Source: Solirubrobacterales bacterium
Lineage (GTDB): Bacteria; Actinomycetota; Thermoleophilia; Solirubrobacterales; 70-9
Direction: 5' to 3'
Assembly (NCBI GenBank): GCA_030835185.1
Contig: JAUQWL010000089.1
Location: 1-7,985 of the forward strand
Length of the DNA: 7,985 nt
Positions 5,797-7,985 of the stretch are shown one piece after another; within the stretch, counting starts at the first letter, position 1; every line of letters starts with the position of its first letter. The translations under genes and the position numbers were made by a program. The notes under the pieces are model-generated. The model saw only the letters and a list, made by a program, of their open reading frames with translations. It made no database searches and was not told the origin of the DNA.

Positions 5797-7985
5797 ATGT
5801 CTGACTATCTCGCGAGATTCACCCGTGTCCTGACGGGCCACTGGAAACGATCACTGCTCGTTGCCGCTCTGGTGCTTGCCGGCCTGATCGGCCTTGCGGC
5901 AACCGCCGCCGAACCGCCGCCGGACAACTTCGACGTCCCCGGCGCCGAATCACAGAAGGCACTCGACCTCTTCACCGAACATGTGCCGGCCCTTGCCGGC
6001 GTCGACGCCACGGTCGTCTACAGCGTCGGGGAGGGCAAGCTCACCCAGCCTCGTCACAAGCGCGCGATCGAGGCCGCTCTCGCCGATCTCAAGGCGCTGC
6101 CGGACGTGGTCTCGGTCACCGATCCGTTCGACCCGAACATGCCGAGGGTCTCCCGGGACGGAAGGATCGGCGCGAGCGACGTCCGCTACGACCTCGAATT
6201 CGGAGACGTGACCAGCAAGACCGGTGAGGCTCTCGAAGAAGCCGCGAGGACGGCCGAGACGGGCGGAGTCGAAGTGGCACTGCGTGGCGTCGTGATTGAT
6301 GCGTCCTCCCAGCCGGAAGCCCCGATCGGCGAGCTGGTCGGCGTTCTGATCGCGATCGTGCTGCTCTCGCTGCTTTTCCGGTCGATGGCGGCAATGGTTG
6401 CCACCCTCGTCGGCGCGCTCTTCGGCGTCATGGTCGGCCAGGTTCTCCTGACCATCCTGGCCAGCCCGCTCGCGATGCCGGACTTCGCCTCCACCATCGC
6501 GATCATGCTCGGGCTCGGCGCCGGGATCGACTACTCGTTACTGATCCTCGGCCGGTTCCGCGAGCAGTCGGCGATCGGTGACTCGGTACGGGACGCAGCC
6601 GCGAAATCAGCGGCGACAGCCGGCTCTTCGGTCGTCGCCGCCGGTCTGATCGTCATCGTCGCAATCGCGGGACTGCTGGTCATCGGCATCCCGCTGGTCG
6701 GCAAGATGGGGATCGGGGCGGCGATCGGTGTCGCCGCAGTAGTCGTCTCCGCCCTGACCGTCCTGCCGATCATGATCGGGGCGCTGTCGAAGCGGCTTCG
6801 CCCGAAGAAGGCCGAACACGTGCTCCCCTCCCCCGGTTTCGAGAAATGGGCGGGCCTGGTCACGAAACGGCCATGGCTGGCGATCGGCGCCGGAGTCCTG
6901 ATCCTGCTGATCTTTGCCTTCCCGATGCTCGACATGAGGCTCGGTCAGCCGGATGACGGCAACCAGCCCGAAGACACGACCCAGCGCATCGCCTATGACC
7001 GGTTGAGCGAGGCTTTCGGCCCGGGGTCGAACGGACCTTTCCTGATCGCCGTCGACATCCCCGACACGAGCGCCCAGACCAAGAGGGACCTGACCCGGCT
7101 CGAGTCGGACATGGCCTCCCTGCCCGGCGTGGCGTCAGTCACCCCGGCGATGACCAGTGAAGACGGCGAGATCGCCAGCATCTTCGTGGTTCCCACGACC
7201 GCGCCACAGGACCAGGAAACCAGCGATCTGCTGCACCGTTTGCGAGAGGAAACGATTCCGGCTGCTACTTCCGGCACCGGACTCGATGTCTACGTCGGCG
7301 GAAATACGGCGGGCTTCGAGGATTTCTCGGCCAAGGTCTCCGAGCGCCTGCCGGTATTCATCGCTGTCGTCATCGGTCTTTCGGTCCTGTTGCTGATGGC
7401 GGCCTTCCGGTCTTTCTGGATTCCGCTCGTCTCCGCCCTGTTCAACCTTCTGTCGGTGGCGGCAGCCTACGGCGTGATCGTCGCGGTGTTTCAGGACGGG
7501 ATCGGTGCGAGCCTGCTCGGGGTTGACAGCGGTATCCCGATCATCTCCTTCATCCCGGTGATGGTCTTCGCGATCCTTTTCGGGCTGAGCATGGACTACA
7601 ACGTCTTCCTGCTCTCCCGGATACATGAGGCCTACAACGAGGGTGACGGACCCCGCGACAGCGTGATCCACGGCGTATCGAGGATCGGCAAGATAGTCCT
7701 GTTCGCAGGCCTGATCATGTCGTCGGTATTCATCGCCTTCGTATCCCAGCCCGATGTGACCGGAAAGATGTTCGGGCTCGGTCTCGGCGTTGCGGTGCTC
7801 ATCGACGTGTTGTTCGTCCGGTTGCTGGTCTCCCCGGCGGTCGTCTACCTCCTCGGAGACAAGGCCTGGTGGCTGCCGAGCTGGATGGACCGGGTCATCC
7901 CGAACGTCTCGCTCGAGGGACATCTCGTCGAGAACAGGGACCCGCGCGGCGAACCTCTGGTCCCGGAGCTGGCAGAGTCCGAAGA
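5797..7985 (+). CDS. MMPL/RND-family transporter, 3' end cut by window edge
   Basis: The frame is open from the ATG at 5797 to the last base (729 full codons) with no stop, so the C-terminus lies outside the window. The layout is that of an RND exporter with two similar halves. TM1 is at about 19-38, with an extracytoplasmic porter domain at 40-175 and a TM2-6 bundle at 177-327. TM7 is at about 360-378, with a second porter domain at 379-508 and TM8-12 at 518-686. The MMPL signature is present twice, GIDYS (Asp245-Tyr246) and SMDYN (Asp600-Tyr601). By family knowledge (MmpL3) such Asp-Tyr pairs carry the proton relay. It probably exports a lipid or hydrophobic compound by proton antiport across the cytoplasmic membrane; the substrate cannot be read. 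About 730-750 residues is normal, so little is missing. The start is chosen for the MSDYLARFTRVL N-terminus and the purine-rich AAAGAAATGGAA (5781-5792); an in-frame ATG at 5713 is less likely. It is divergent from tetR. Confidence 0.93.
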   Translation, partial: MSDYLARFTRVLTGHWKRSLLVAALVLAGLIGLAATAAEPPPDNFDVPGAESQKALDLFTEHVPALAGVDATVVYSVGEGKLTQPRHKRAIEAALADLKALPDVVSVTDPFDPNMPRVSRDGRIGASDVRYDLEFGDVTSKTGEALEEAARTAETGGVEVALRGVVIDASSQPEAPIGELVGVLIAIVLLSLLFRSMAAMVATLVGALFGVMVGQVLLTILASPLAMPDFASTIAIMLGLGAGIDYSLLILGRFREQSAIGDSVRDAAAKSAATAGSSVVAAGLIVIVAIAGLLVIGIPLVGKMGIGAAIGVAAVVVSALTVLPIMIGALSKRLRPKKAEHVLPSPGFEKWAGLVTKRPWLAIGAGVLILLIFAFPMLDMRLGQPDDGNQPEDTTQRIAYDRLSEAFGPGSNGPFLIAVDIPDTSAQTKRDLTRLESDMASLPGVASVTPAMTSEDGEIASIFVVPTTAPQDQETSDLLHRLREETIPAATSGTGLDVYVGGNTAGFEDFSAKVSERLPVFIAVVIGLSVLLLMAAFRSFWIPLVSALFNLLSVAAAYGVIVAVFQDGIGASLLGVDSGIPIISFIPVMVFAILFGLSMDYNVFLLSRIHEAYNEGDGPRDSVIHGVSRIGKIVLFAGLIMSSVFIAFVSQPDVTGKMFGLGLGVAVLIDVLFVRLLVSPAVVYLLGDKAWWLPSWMDRVIPNVSLEGHLVENRDPRGEPLVPELAESE

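Noticed and set aside
7135..7923. A 262-codon open frame on the minus strand under the MMPL gene
   Set aside because: The product is a low-complexity Asp/His/Arg-rich chain with no domain, opposite a frame that encodes clear transmembrane segments and the Asp-Tyr signature.
1..7985. CRISPR array, insertion sequence, tRNA or rRNA gene, riboswitch, phage genes
   Set aside because: No regular spaced repeats, transposase motifs, terminal inverted repeats, cloverleaf or conserved rRNA segments were seen, and nearly all bases are in recognised genes.

Overview
The window is high-GC bacterial DNA with strongly G/C-biased third codon positions, densely packed genes, stop/start overlaps and little spacer. 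The gene families (a long actinobacterial-type arginine deiminase, a double-length ABC-2 permease, an MMPL-type RND exporter beside a TetR regulator) and the likely leaderless tetR start suggest an actinomycetote. A deep lineage such as Thermoleophilia/Solirubrobacterales is only a guess from style, since no rRNA or other marker lies in the window.

Region 1 (1-2215, + strand) is part of an arginine deiminase operon. It holds the nearly complete 3' portion of a carbamate kinase gene (arcC), a 33-codon acidic small ORF that overlaps both neighbours, and a complete arginine deiminase gene (arcA). ArcA makes citrulline and ammonia from arginine. ArcC makes ATP from carbamoyl phosphate. The ornithine carbamoyltransferase that links them is not in the window and may lie upstream.

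Region 2 (2216-2365) is a 150-bp spacer between convergent genes. It holds inverted repeats, one a weak terminator candidate. Region 3 (2366-5642, - strand) is a compact operon read as TetR-family regulator, ABC ATPase, ABC-2 permease. The junctions are ATGA and TGATG overlaps, so the three genes are probably translationally coupled. The permease is an internal duplication of two ABC-2 units, so one polypeptide can replace the usual permease dimer.

Region 4 (5643-5796) is a 154-bp divergent control region with several palindromes, including TTGTGCACAA just upstream of tetR. Region 5 (5797 to the window end, + strand) is an MMPL/RND-type 12-TM exporter that is still open at the last base. The simplest model is that the TetR protein controls its own ABC exporter operon and perhaps the divergent MMPL exporter, which would pair ATP-driven and proton-driven efflux under one regulator. 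No CRISPR array, insertion sequence, tRNA, rRNA or phage feature was seen, and nothing clearly amounts to a new defence or biosynthetic system. The most interesting leads are the small ORF inside the arc operon, the duplicated permease and the shared operator region.
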